The notes beneath the pieces were generated by a model, which was given only the letters and a program-made list of their open reading frames with translations, did no database searches and was not told the origin of the DNA. Shown piece by piece: positions 35,727-44,862 of a stretch of DNA of 49,365 nucleotides. Position 1 is the stretch's first letter. Each line of letters opens with the position of its first letter. The stretch lies in the NCBI GenBank assembly GCA_947594065.1, contig CANQDX010000008.1, forward strand, positions 1 to 49,365, read 5' to 3'. Origin of the DNA: an uncultured Clostridia bacterium (GTDB lineage Bacteria > Bacillota > Clostridia > TANB77 > CAG-508). Both the position numbers and the translations under genes were made by a program.

Positions 35727-35791
35727 TAAAAGGTAGGAAAAAAATGTGAAAGTTTTCCTTAATATATAAATTAAATTTAGGAGAAATAGAA

Positions 35792-35941
35792 ATGATAGCA
35801 AAGTATTGGAAAAAAATAGGATTAGTTATATTAATATTTTGTTGCTTATTTAATATTGTTTCTAAAATAGTTAAAAGAACAACATTGGTAGAACAGTTAA
35901 CTCAAACAGCACAATATATGCTAAATCAAGAAAAAAAATAA
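35792..35941 (+). CDS. Small single-helix membrane protein (49 residues), unknown
   Basis: ATG with TTTAGGAG nine bases upstream and a promoter of its own. A basic start (MIAKYWKK), one membrane helix (about residues 9-24, containing a CC pair) and a polar tail rich in Thr/Gln. It is not a recognised toxin, but type I toxins look similar; no antisense RNA is evident. It lies in the 372-base gap between the Nudix gene and rpmE. Confidence 0.6.
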   Translation: MIAKYWKKIGLVILIFCCLFNIVSKIVKRTTLVEQLTQTAQYMLNQEKK

Positions 35942-35947
35942 AATGTC

Positions 35948-35976
35948 TTGAAAAATTTGAGAATATATGTTAAAAT
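35948..35976 (+). promoter_or_regulatory. Promoter of rpmE
   Basis: TTGAAA (35948-35953), 17 bases, TAAAAT (35971-35976). Confidence 0.7.
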
Positions 35977-36022
35977 AGATAACGATATTTTTTATAAAGA
36001 TTAAGAAAGAGGTGAACACACA

Positions 36023-36223
36023 ATGAAATCAGGAATACACCCAGAATTTAAAGACGCAACAATTACGTGTGCGTGTGGTAATGTAATAAAAACAAAATCA
36101 ACTAAAGAAGATATGAAAGTTGATGTTTGCTCAAAATGTCACCCATATTGGACTGGTAACCTAAAACAAAATACATCAGGTGGTAGAGCAGATAAATTTA
36201 AGAAAAAATATGGTATACAATAA
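36023..36223 (+). CDS. rpmE: 50S ribosomal protein L31, zinc-binding type
   Basis: 66 residues: MKSGIHPEF start, CACG and CSKCHP supplying four zinc-ligand Cys, and [12 protein letters not shown] at the end. This is the C+ form. It is monocistronic, with AGAGGTGA before the ATG and a terminator after it. Confidence 0.97.
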   Translation: MKSGIHPEFKDATITCACGNVIKTKSTKEDMKVDVCSKCHPYWTGNLKQNTSGGRADKFKKKYGIQ

Positions 36224-36233
36224 AGATATTTTT

Positions 36234-36259
36234 AGATGCCTTTTAAGGCATCTTTTTTC
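36234..36259 (+). terminator. Terminator after rpmE
   Basis: AGATGCCTT, TT, AAGGCATCT, then a T run. Confidence 0.9.
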
Positions 36260-36313
36260 TTGTTTTTTTATTACAAATATGATACAATAATTAACATATT
36301 GGAGGGGACAAAC

Positions 36314-37705
36314 TTGAATTCAAACGAAGTAGAAATGCAAAAAGAATACATCAAAAAAATATATGAAATAAATAAAGCAAAAAACTTAAAATATTATATC
36401 TTAACAATGGGATGTAGTTTAAATGAAAATGATTCTGAAAAAATATGTGGAATGCTAGAAGAAATGAATTATACTAGAACTGACAATATGGATGAAGCAA
36501 ATTTCATTGTTTTTAATACCTGTTGTATTAGAGAAAATGCGGAAGACAAGCTATTTGGAAAGCTAGGAGAGGTTAAAAAATTTAAAAAACAAAACAATGC
36601 GATTATTGCAATTGGCGGTTGTATGATGCAGGAAAAACACATTATAAAAAAATTGAAAGAAAGCTATCCTTATGTTGATATTTTATTTGGCACACACACA
36701 CTTCATAAATTGCCAGAAGATATTTATAACAAGCTAAGTACCTCTCAAAAAATAGAAGATATATTAGATATCGATGGAGAAATAATTGAAGGCTTGCCTA
36801 TTAAAAGAGAAGATAAATTGAAAGCACAAGTAACAATTATGTATGGATGCAATAATTTTTGTAGTTACTGTATTGTGCCTTATGTAAGGGGAAGAGAAAG
36901 AAGTAGAAAACCAGAAGATATTTTAAAAGAAATAAAAGGGTTAGCGTCAGAAGGCTATAAAGAAGTTATGCTATTAGGACAGAATGTAAATTCATATAAA
37001 GGTGCAGAAAATTATGGGTTTGCTGAACTATTAAGTGATGTGCAAAAAATAGATGGTATAGAAAGAATTAGGTTTATTTCTCCTCATCCAAAGGATTTTA
37101 CAGATGATGTAATTGATGTAATTGCAAAATATGAAAAAATTTGCAAAAGTGTACATTTACCTTTGCAATCTGGAAGTAGTAAAATATTAAAAGAAATGAA
37201 TAGAAAATATACCAAAGAACAGTTTTTAAATCTAGCATATAAAATAAAGGAAAAAATACCTAATGTGGCTTTAACTACAGATATTATCGTGGGCTTTCCG
37301 GGAGAAACAGAAGAAGACTTTGCAGATACATTAGATGTAGTAGAAAAGCTTAAGTTTGAACAAGTTTTTATGTTTATATATTCAAGAAGAGTAGGAACTG
37401 TTGCAGATACTATGGAAAATCAAATTCCAGAAGAAATAAAACATAAAAGATTTGATAAATTAAAAGCCTTAGTAGAGAGTCAAATTGAAGAAAATAACAA
37501 AAAGTATATTGGAACCATTCAAAAGGTTTTAATAGATGGAACAAGTAAAACGAATGAAAATACATTAAGTGGAAGAACAGACAGCAATAAGGTAGTAGTA
37601 ATAGAAGCAGACAAAAGCTATATTGGTAAATTAGTAGAAGTGAAGATTACTGAAGATTGTTTATGGTATCTAAAAGGAAAGCTAGCAAATGCATTAAGAA
37701 AATAG
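36314..37705 (+). CDS. miaB: tRNA-2-methylthio-N6-dimethylallyladenosine synthase MiaB (TTG start)
   Basis: 463 residues from a TTG six bases after GGAGGGG; the frame is open further upstream but runs into the rpmE terminator. N-terminal cluster ligands: Cys of TMGCSLNENDSE, FNTCCIRENAE and GGCMMQ. The radical-SAM motif is GCNNFCSYCIVPYVRGRERSR (CxxxCxxC), and a TRAM domain ends the protein. The usual first motif GCQMN reads GCSLN here. It is followed by mutS, as in Bacillus and clostridia. Confidence 0.93.
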   Translation: MNSNEVEMQKEYIKKIYEINKAKNLKYYILTMGCSLNENDSEKICGMLEEMNYTRTDNMDEANFIVFNTCCIRENAEDKLFGKLGEVKKFKKQNNAIIAIGGCMMQEKHIIKKLKESYPYVDILFGTHTLHKLPEDIYNKLSTSQKIEDILDIDGEIIEGLPIKREDKLKAQVTIMYGCNNFCSYCIVPYVRGRERSRKPEDILKEIKGLASEGYKEVMLLGQNVNSYKGAENYGFAELLSDVQKIDGIERIRFISPHPKDFTDDVIDVIAKYEKICKSVHLPLQSGSSKILKEMNRKYTKEQFLNLAYKIKEKIPNVALTTDIIVGFPGETEEDFADTLDVVEKLKFEQVFMFIYSRRVGTVADTMENQIPEEIKHKRFDKLKALVESQIEENNKKYIGTIQKVLIDGTSKTNENTLSGRTDSNKVVVIEADKSYIGKLVEVKITEDCLWYLKGKLANALRK

Positions 37706-37721
37706 AAATGGAGGAGTTAAA

Positions 37722-40331
37722 ATGGCAGAATATTCACCTATGATGCAACATTATTTAGAAACAAAGGAGCAATACAAAGATTGCATTCTTTTTTATAGAT
37801 TAGGGGATTTCTATGAAATGTTTTTTGATGATGCCATTACTGCATCTAGAGAATTGGAACTTACTTTGACGGGAAAAGATTGTGGTCAAGAAGAAAGGGC
37901 TCCAATGTGTGGCATACCATACCACGCAGCTGAAATATATATATCAAGATTAATCTCAAAAGGCTATAAAGTAGCTATTTGTGAACAACTAGAGGATCCA
38001 AAACTAGCAAAAGGAATTGTAAAAAGAGACGTTATTCGTGTTGTTACACCAGGAACTGTTATAGAGTCTAATATGCTAGATGAAAAGAAAAATAATTATA
38101 TTATGGCAATTTATAAAAATGGTCTTTTCTTTGGTATGTCTGTTTGCGATATTTCAACAGGTGATTTCTTTTCAACGCAAATCAAGCAATCTAATAATTT
38201 CGAAAAATTATTAGACGAAATTTCAAGATATACTCCTGCAGAAATCATTGTAAACGATATGATGTACGCAAGCATAGAGGAAATAAGTAAAATAAGAGAA
38301 AGATTTGAATGTTATATTTCAAAATTATCAGATACTAAATTTGAAGAAACATACAAAGAATTAATTAAACAATATGATGTATATAATGAAGGAAAAAAGA
38401 TAGAAGAAATAGAGCAACAAGAATTAGCCATTATATCAGCAAATGGTCTATTGTATTACCTACAAGATACGCAAAAAATAAAATTAGAACATATTAATAA
38501 AATTAATATTTATTATGTTGAAAAATATATGTCTTTAGATATAAATACTAGAAGAAATCTAGAATTAACAGAAAAAATGAGAGATAAGACTAAAAAAGGG
38601 ACATTACTTTGGGTATTAGATAAAACCTCTACCTCAATGGGAGGAAGAATGCTAAGACGTTGGATAAATGATCCATTAATTGAGGTATCTGAAATTAATA
38701 GAAGATTAGATTCTGTTAGTGAATTAAAAAATAGTCCTATATTAAAAGACGAGGTAATAGATAGTCTAAAGAAAGTATACGATATTGAAAGACTAATCGG
38801 CAAAATTTCCTACGGAAATGCTAATGGTAGAGATTTAATATCACTTAAAAATTCTCTATCACAAATACCAAATTTAAAAAATGTATTGGCTAAAACTAGC
38901 TCAACGATGCTACAAAGCTTGTATCAGAATATTGATGAATTGAAAGATATGTATCAGCTAATCGAAGATTCAATAGTAGATGAACCTCCTGTTTCCGTAA
39001 AAGAAGGCGGATTAATTAAGCTAGGATACAACCAAGAAGTTGATGATTATAAAACAGCTACAACCGATGGCAAAAAATGGATTATAGAATTGGAAGATAA
39101 AGAAAGAAAGGCAACAAAGATTAAAAACTTAAAGGTTGGCTATAACAAGGTTTTTGGATATTTTATAGAAGTAACAAAATCATATTTATCACAAGTTCCA
39201 GAAAGATATATTAGAAAACAAACACTAACAGGAGCAGAAAGATATATTACAGAGGAACTAAAAGAATTAGAAGAAAAAACATTAGGAGCACAGGAAAAAT
39301 TAATAGATTTAGAATACCAAATTTTTCAAGAAATAAGAGCTAAAATTTCTAGTCAAATACAAAGAATACAAAAAACTGCTAATATAATATCAACTATAGA
39401 TGTTCTAACATCATTTGCTACTGTAGCAGATGACTTAAATTATGTAATGCCAATTGTAGATAACAGCGGAGAAATTAATATAAAAGATGGAAGACATCCT
39501 GTTATTGAAAAAATGTTACCATCTGGAAGCTTCATAGCAAATGATACTTACTTAAATAAGGAAGAAGATAGATTATCTATTATTACTGGACCAAATATGG
39601 CTGGTAAATCTACATATATGAGGCAAGTTGCATTAATTACATTGATGGCACAAATAGGAAGCTTTGTTCCAGCAAGTTTTGCAAAAATAGGAGTGGTAGA
39701 TAAAATATTTACAAGGGTTGGAGCCTCAGATGACTTAAGTATGGGTCAAAGTACATTTATGGTTGAGATGATGGAAGTGGCAAACATTTTAAAAGATGCA
39801 ACTAATAATAGCCTCATAATTTTAGATGAAATAGGAAGAGGAACTTCTACTTACGATGGTTTATCTATTGCTTGGGCCGTTGCAGAATACATTGCAAGTA
39901 AAGAAAAATGTGGAGCAAAAACGTTGTTTGCAACGCACTATCACGAATTAACGGAATTAGAAAATAAATTAGAAGGTGTAAAAAACTATTCAGTTGCAGT
40001 AAAGGAAAAGGGCGAAGATATTATCTTTTTAAGGAAAATTATACCAGGTGGAACAGATGAAAGTTATGGAATTCACGTTGCTAAGCTTGCTGGAGTTCCA
40101 CAAGAAGTTGTAAAAAACGCGAATGAAATTTTAAAAGGACTAGAAAGAAAAAGCATATTAGTTACAAAAGGAAAAGAAAAGGAAGACAAAAAGATTGTTT
40201 CTGGTCAATTAGATATGTATAATTACAAATTGGCAGATATTGCACACGAATTAGATAAAATTAACATTAATGAATTAACGCCAATCGATGCGTTAAATGT
40301 ATTAATGAAATTAAAAGAATCAGCATCTTAA
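37722..40331 (+). CDS. mutS: DNA mismatch repair protein MutS
   Basis: 869 residues. The mismatch-reading domain has the Phe-x-Glu motif (GDFYEMFFDD, about 26-35). The ATPase has Walker A GPNMAGKST (about 624-632), LIILDEIGRGTSTYDG and ATHYHELTELE. GGAGG precedes the ATG, 16 bases after miaB. mutL does not follow; a flavoprotein gene does. Confidence 0.97.
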   Translation: MAEYSPMMQHYLETKEQYKDCILFYRLGDFYEMFFDDAITASRELELTLTGKDCGQEERAPMCGIPYHAAEIYISRLISKGYKVAICEQLEDPKLAKGIVKRDVIRVVTPGTVIESNMLDEKKNNYIMAIYKNGLFFGMSVCDISTGDFFSTQIKQSNNFEKLLDEISRYTPAEIIVNDMMYASIEEISKIRERFECYISKLSDTKFEETYKELIKQYDVYNEGKKIEEIEQQELAIISANGLLYYLQDTQKIKLEHINKINIYYVEKYMSLDINTRRNLELTEKMRDKTKKGTLLWVLDKTSTSMGGRMLRRWINDPLIEVSEINRRLDSVSELKNSPILKDEVIDSLKKVYDIERLIGKISYGNANGRDLISLKNSLSQIPNLKNVLAKTSSTMLQSLYQNIDELKDMYQLIEDSIVDEPPVSVKEGGLIKLGYNQEVDDYKTATTDGKKWIIELEDKERKATKIKNLKVGYNKVFGYFIEVTKSYLSQVPERYIRKQTLTGAERYITEELKELEEKTLGAQEKLIDLEYQIFQEIRAKISSQIQRIQKTANIISTIDVLTSFATVADDLNYVMPIVDNSGEINIKDGRHPVIEKMLPSGSFIANDTYLNKEEDRLSIITGPNMAGKSTYMRQVALITLMAQIGSFVPASFAKIGVVDKIFTRVGASDDLSMGQSTFMVEMMEVANILKDATNNSLIILDEIGRGTSTYDGLSIAWAVAEYIASKEKCGAKTLFATHYHELTELENKLEGVKNYSVAVKEKGEDIIFLRKIIPGGTDESYGIHVAKLAGVPQEVVKNANEILKGLERKSILVTKGKEKEDKKIVSGQLDMYNYKLADIAHELDKININELTPIDALNVLMKLKESAS

Positions 40332-40346
40332 AGGAGGAAAATAAAA

Positions 40347-41513
40347 ATGGAAAAAGTAGAAATTACAGATACCATTAAATTTATTGGAGTTAATGACAAA
40401 TCAATTAGATTATTTGAAAGTCAATATGTTGTACCAAATGGAATGTCATATAATTCATATTTAATCGAAGATGAAAAAATAGTTATTATGGACACAGTTG
40501 ATAAAAGAGCGACAGATGAATGGGTTAAGAACTTGGAAACAGCATTAAATGGAAAGAATCCAGATTATTTAGTAATATCACATCTAGAGCCAGACCACGC
40601 ATACAATATAAAGTTGATTGCAGATAAATATCCAAATATGAAATTAGTTGGAAATGTAACTACATTTAGAATGTTACCACAATTCTTCAATATAGAAGAC
40701 TTAGAAGGAAGAAAGGTAATTGTAAAAGAAGGAGACGAAATATCACTTGGAAAACATACATTACAATTCTTTATGGCACCAATGGTACATTGGCCAGAGG
40801 TAATGGTTACTTATGATAAATTCGACAAAGTATTGTTTGCAGCTGACGGATTTGGAAAATTTGGAACGATTGATACAGATGAAGACTGGACTTGCGAGGC
40901 TCGTAGATATTATTTTAATATTGTTGGGAAATATGGAGCACAAGTGCAAGCTTTATTAAAAAAGGCAGCAACATTAGATATAAAAATAATTTGCCCATTA
41001 CACGGTCCAATCTTAACAGAAAATTTAGAATATTATATCGGAAAATATAATATATGGAGTAGTTATACACCAGAAGATGATGGAGTTTTAGTAGTTTATG
41101 CTTCTATTCACGGTAATACAGAAAAAGCAGCCAAGAAAATGGCTGAAATTTTAAAAGAAAATGGAGCAAAAAAAGTAGTATTAAGCAATTTAGTAACAGA
41201 TGATATGGCAGAAGCAGTGGAAGATGCCTTTAGATATGATAAAGTAATATTAGCTGCATCAAGCTATAATACAGAAGTATTTCCTCCAATGGAACAATTT
41301 TTAAGTCATTTAAGAGGTAAAAATTATCAAAATAGAAAAATAGGTTTAATTGAAAATGGAAGCTGGGCGCCATCTGCAGCAAAATGTATGAAAGAGTTTA
41401 TAGATGGTATGAAAAACATAACATTGTGTAACAAAATAATTACCATAAAATCAACAATGAACGAAGAAAATATAGTAGAAATGAAGGAATTAGCTAAAGA
41501 AATTTTGACATAA
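40347..41513 (+). CDS. A-type flavodiiron protein (FprA family)
   Basis: 388 residues. The metallo-beta-lactamase-like domain carries the di-iron ligands (HLEPDH, the His of VHWPEV, Asp of AADGFG, CPLHGP). The flavodoxin domain (about 245-388) starts VVYASIHGNTEKAAKKM. It reduces oxygen or nitric oxide in anaerobes using rubredoxin or reduced flavin. AAAGGAGG upstream; it starts 15 bases after mutS, probably in the same operon. Confidence 0.93.
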   Translation: MEKVEITDTIKFIGVNDKSIRLFESQYVVPNGMSYNSYLIEDEKIVIMDTVDKRATDEWVKNLETALNGKNPDYLVISHLEPDHAYNIKLIADKYPNMKLVGNVTTFRMLPQFFNIEDLEGRKVIVKEGDEISLGKHTLQFFMAPMVHWPEVMVTYDKFDKVLFAADGFGKFGTIDTDEDWTCEARRYYFNIVGKYGAQVQALLKKAATLDIKIICPLHGPILTENLEYYIGKYNIWSSYTPEDDGVLVVYASIHGNTEKAAKKMAEILKENGAKKVVLSNLVTDDMAEAVEDAFRYDKVILAASSYNTEVFPPMEQFLSHLRGKNYQNRKIGLIENGSWAPSAAKCMKEFIDGMKNITLCNKIITIKSTMNEENIVEMKELAKEILT

Positions 41514-41528
41514 AATGACATAAAACTA

Positions 41529-41560
41529 TTTACATAATACCAAAAATGTGATAATATAAT
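41529..41560 (+). promoter_or_regulatory. Promoter of the Cys-rich basic protein gene
   Basis: TTTACA (41529-41534), 17 bases, TAATAT (41552-41557), or TATAAT three bases on. A leader hairpin (TTGCTTAAA 41597-41605 with TTTAAGCAA 41608-41616) precedes the AAGGAGG. Confidence 0.6.
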
Positions 41561-41646
41561 AGTACTATTATTCTTAACAAAGAATATGTAGTAAGCTTGC
41601 TTAAAAATTTAAGCAAAAAAAATTTTTTTCAAGGAGGACTTTAGCA

Positions 41647-42042
41647 ATGGCAAAAGACATCAAGAAAAAAACAAGAAAGCGGAAGGCTGACAAGCAAGAG
41701 GTTCAAAGACTAAAACAGTGGCGTAAAAAAAGAAACCGCAGTTTAAAAGGAACCAACTATCGTTGTACTCTTCATCCTAAAAAGTGCGAACCCTGCACTT
41801 CTTGCTTTTATCGGGAGGCCTGCTTTCGATATGTGAATGCACGTTTCTACCTTCTCTTACAAGAAAAGAGAATAAGAGATGCGCAAATGAGAAAAGCAAG
41901 AAAAAGAAGAAAGGAATATAATCATTATGATGTAATTCTTGGTGAAGAATACAATGATGCATTTCCTTGTGAACCTTTTGACATTTCTTGTCCCGACAGA
42001 GAAAAATGCCAAAACGGAAGGTTTTGTTCTTGGAAAATCTAA
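41647..42042 (+). CDS. Unknown Cys-rich, highly basic 131-residue protein
   Basis: Start ATG with AAGGAGG nine bases upstream. The first 35 residues are very basic (KKKTRKRKADKQ, then QWRKKRNR). Nine Cys occur in two groups: five within YRCTLHPKKCEPCTSCFYRE and the next few residues, and four near the C-terminus (FPCEPF, ISCPDREKCQ, RFCSW). A Lys/Arg-rich helix lies between. This suggests zinc or iron-sulfur binding and nucleic-acid contact, but the family is not recognised. CGG, CGT and CGC arginine codons and high G+C differ from fprA and asnB. A perfect palindromic terminator follows. Confidence 0.75.
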   Translation: MAKDIKKKTRKRKADKQEVQRLKQWRKKRNRSLKGTNYRCTLHPKKCEPCTSCFYREACFRYVNARFYLLLQEKRIRDAQMRKARKRRKEYNHYDVILGEEYNDAFPCEPFDISCPDREKCQNGRFCSWKI

Positions 42043-42044
42043 CA

Positions 42045-42086
42045 AACAAGGCAACCTGTGCAATTGCACAGGTTGCCTTGTTGTTT
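42045..42086. terminator. Palindromic terminator between the Cys-rich gene and asnB
   Basis: A perfect 38-base palindrome (42045-42082) with T on the right. It can end both converging transcripts. Confidence 0.92.
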
Positions 42087-42093
42087 TATAAAT

Positions 42094-43948
42094 TTATATT
42101 TCAATTTTAGGCTGATATTTCTCAAGCCACATATTTACTTGGCAAAGATAAGCCATAAGCTGTGGACCTGTCATTAATTGACCAAACCAAGGTCTAGTAA
42201 ATGCTTTACCATCTGTATTTAAAATATCTAGAATGTAATTTCTATTTAATAAATCATTAATAGGTGCATTTGGGTTGTTCATTATTTCTGTAAGCATTTG
42301 TTTTACAGCCTTTAAATAGGTTGGATTATGTGTTTTAGGATAAGGACTTTTCTTTCTATTTACAATTTCCTCTGGCAATAAATCTCTTACAACATAGCGA
42401 AGTAATCCTTTTTCTCTACCGTTTAAAGCTTTTATTTCCCAAGGCACATTCCACATATATTGAACAAGCCTGTAATCGCAAAGAGGAACTCTTAATTCCA
42501 AACCGTTATACATACTCATTCTATCTGATCTATCTAACAAAGTCTGCATAAACCAATTAATTGTTAAATAAGAAATAATTCTTTTTTCCCTTGTATCTTT
42601 GGAATCACTATCTAAAAAATCTATTTCATTAATGCTTTCTTGATAACGAAAATCGATATAATCTTTTAATTCAATTTCTTTACTTATCTTTGTATTTAAT
42701 AAATTTTGTCTTTCATCTAAAGCAATAGACCACGGAAAAGTACCACTATTTAAAGCATCTTCTCTAAAAAACCACGGATAGCCCGCAAAAATTTCATCTG
42801 AACATTCTCCAGATAAAGCAACAGTTGCATAATTTTTAATATTCTTACAAAATAACAGCATAGAAGAATCAACATCTGCCATTCCAGGAAAATCTCTTGC
42901 AATCATAGCATCTTCTAAATATTTAGCAAGCTCTGGTGTGTCAATTATAATGGAATGGTGATTAGTATGAAACTCATTTTTCATAATGTCGATATAGTAA
43001 TTATCAGAATTTGGTTGAAAATCGCTTTTTACGAAATTTTTATCATTATCTACATAATCAATAGAAAAGGTTTCTAAAGGTGAAAGACCATTTTCTTTAA
43101 AATAATTACTAGCAAATGCAACTATAATACTAGAATCTAATCCACCTGAAAGCATAGCACATAATGGAACGTCAGAAACTAATTGTCTTTTAACTGCGTC
43201 CTCTAATAAATAACGTACTGTATTGCAAGTTGTTTCAAAATCATCTAAATGTTCTTTTGTTTCCATTTTCCAATATCTAAATATTTTAAAACCAGATTCG
43301 TTAAAAACGGCATAATGAGCAGGCTTAAGCTCATAAATATCTTTGAATACACAAGTTCCTGGAGTATGAGCAGGTCCAATGCCAAACAATTCACCAATTC
43401 CTTGCCTATCTATTTTGGCTTCAAAACCAGGATATTTTAAAATGGCTTTAATTTCAGAAGAAAAAATAAGGGTATTTTCCAAGAAAGCATAATATAAAGG
43501 TTTGATACCGAATTGATCTCTACACAATACCAATTCTTTTTTTGATTCATTCCAAATTGCAAAACTAAAAATACCATTAAATTCTTTGAAAATCTCTGAA
43601 CCATAATGTACAAAAGCCTTTAAAATAACTTCTGTATCACAATAGCCGGTTAAATTCATATCCTAAAGAAATTAGTTTATCTCGAATATCTTTTGCATTA
43701 TATAATTGTCCGTTATATACAATAGTATAAGTACTTTCATTATACCTACAACTCATTGGTTGTTTTCCATTTTCAGGGTCAATAATAATCAATCTTCTGT
43801 GTCCCAAATTGATATGGCAAGAAGTATAAAAGCCATCTTCATCTGGACCACGGTGAACTAAAGAATTGGTTAATATTTTTAATTTATTTTTATCTTCACA
43901 AGAAGAAATGTCTCGTTTTAAATTAGAAAAGCCAACAAAACCACACAT
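42094..43948 (-). pseudogene. asnB: Asparagine synthase (glutamine-hydrolysing) AsnB, frameshifted
   Basis: Two overlapping frames together make one AsnB of about 617 residues. The first (43948 to 43637) starts MCGFVGF with the catalytic Cys2 eight bases after GGAGG, and includes HRGPDEDGF and YNGQLYN. The second (43659 to 42094) continues CDTEVILKAF and contains LSGGLDSSI. The break is within TTTAACCGGC on the minus strand (plus 43646-43651); removing one A gives the expected GYEF-TGYCDTEVIL. No other damage is seen, so it is a recent mutation, a sequencing or assembly error, or, less likely, programmed shifting. Confidence 0.9.
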
Positions 43949-44018
43949 CCAAAAAACCTCCATTTATCTTACAATTCATTAATTATTATATGAAAAATAA
44001 AAATAAAGTTTCATAAAT

Positions 44019-44047
44019 TTGCATTTATTTTTTTATTCTGTTATAAT
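44019..44047 (+). promoter_or_regulatory. Promoter of the 44078 gene
   Basis: TTGCAT (44019-44024), 17 bases, TATAAT (44042-44047). Confidence 0.72.
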
Positions 44048-44077
44048 AAAAATAGATGAAGAAAGGGGAGATAATTA

Positions 44078-44732
44078 ATGATAATACAAGAAGACCCAAT
44101 ATTAGATAATATAGAAAATGCAGTAAAACAAAGAAGAGAAAGAGAGCAACAAGGAAGAATAACAAGGCAAATTAATGGAGCAAATAACCAAAATATTGAT
44201 AAATATAAAACTAGTGTAGGAAGTACACAAAATGCACCAGTCCAAAAGAAAAATAGTAAAAGAACTATTACGAGACCTAAAAAAATGGAAAAAGGAACAA
44301 AATATGTTGCAGCATTTCTTTTAGCTGTAGGAATTGTTTCAGGTTCAATTTATGCAAAGAATGAAATTGAAGATTATAAAGAAGAACAAGCAGCAGCCGT
44401 ACTAGATTCTGTAAAAGAGGAATTAGGAGCTAAAAGCATATATGATAACTCATCTGTTTTAGGAGCCAATAGCACGATGCGTGAATACGAAGTAGTAACA
44501 CAAGATGGACAAAAATATATATATCGTGCATATAATGAAGGCAACCGGAAATCGTGTTGTAAAAGACGATATTAAAGACCAAGATGTTTTAGATGCTATT
44601 AGCATAGCAGCCAGAGCACAAGGAGGTTCCATTTTCGATGCAATGAAAGCAAAAAAATTAGTTGAAGAAATTGAAAATGGTGAATTATCTCTACAACTAC
44701 CTGAAAAAGAAGAAGGTTTAGAAATAGATTAA
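44078..44732 (+). pseudogene. Unknown single-helix membrane protein, frameshifted
   Basis: Two overlapping frames (44078-44575 and 44505-44732) join into one protein of about 217 residues if one A is removed from GGCAACCGGA at 44541-44549, giving YNEG-TGNRVVKDD. The N-terminus is cytoplasmic, Gln/Arg-rich and basic; one membrane helix (about 75-93) follows, then an outer domain with a possible coiled coil. GGGGAG lies about eight bases before the ATG. I do not recognise the family. The downstream part keeps normal codon use, so the break is recent or artificial. Confidence 0.7.
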
Positions 44733-44749
44733 TATTTTTGTAAAAAATG

Positions 44750-44778
44750 TTGCAATATATAAAATGATGTGTTAAAAT
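44750..44778 (+). promoter_or_regulatory. Promoter of pyrG
   Basis: TTGCAA (44750-44755), 17 bases, TAAAAT (44773-44778). Confidence 0.7.
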
Positions 44779-44789
44779 ACAAATATAAT

Positions 44790-44840
44790 AGATTTAAAAA
44801 AAACCCGTTTTTACGGAAAGTTTTTTAAATCTATTTTTTT
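44790..44840 (+). terminator. Leader terminator (attenuator) of pyrG
   Basis: A 12-bp stem (44790-44801 with 44821-44832) extended by CCGT/ACGG and followed by seven T lies between the promoter and pyrG. Gram-positive pyrG genes are commonly controlled by a leader terminator responding to CTP. No initial G-run of the Bacillus type is seen at the predicted start. Confidence 0.75.
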
Positions 44841-44862
44841 GTTTTTAAATTAGGGGGTTATT

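Noticed and set aside
37722-40331. mutS lacking mutL as a notable loss
   Set aside because: mutL is often elsewhere or separated in clostridia, and the window is too small to infer absence.
43637-43963. Separate small N-terminal amidotransferase protein
   Set aside because: It ends exactly where the AsnB continuation begins in another frame; a single-base shift explains both frames.
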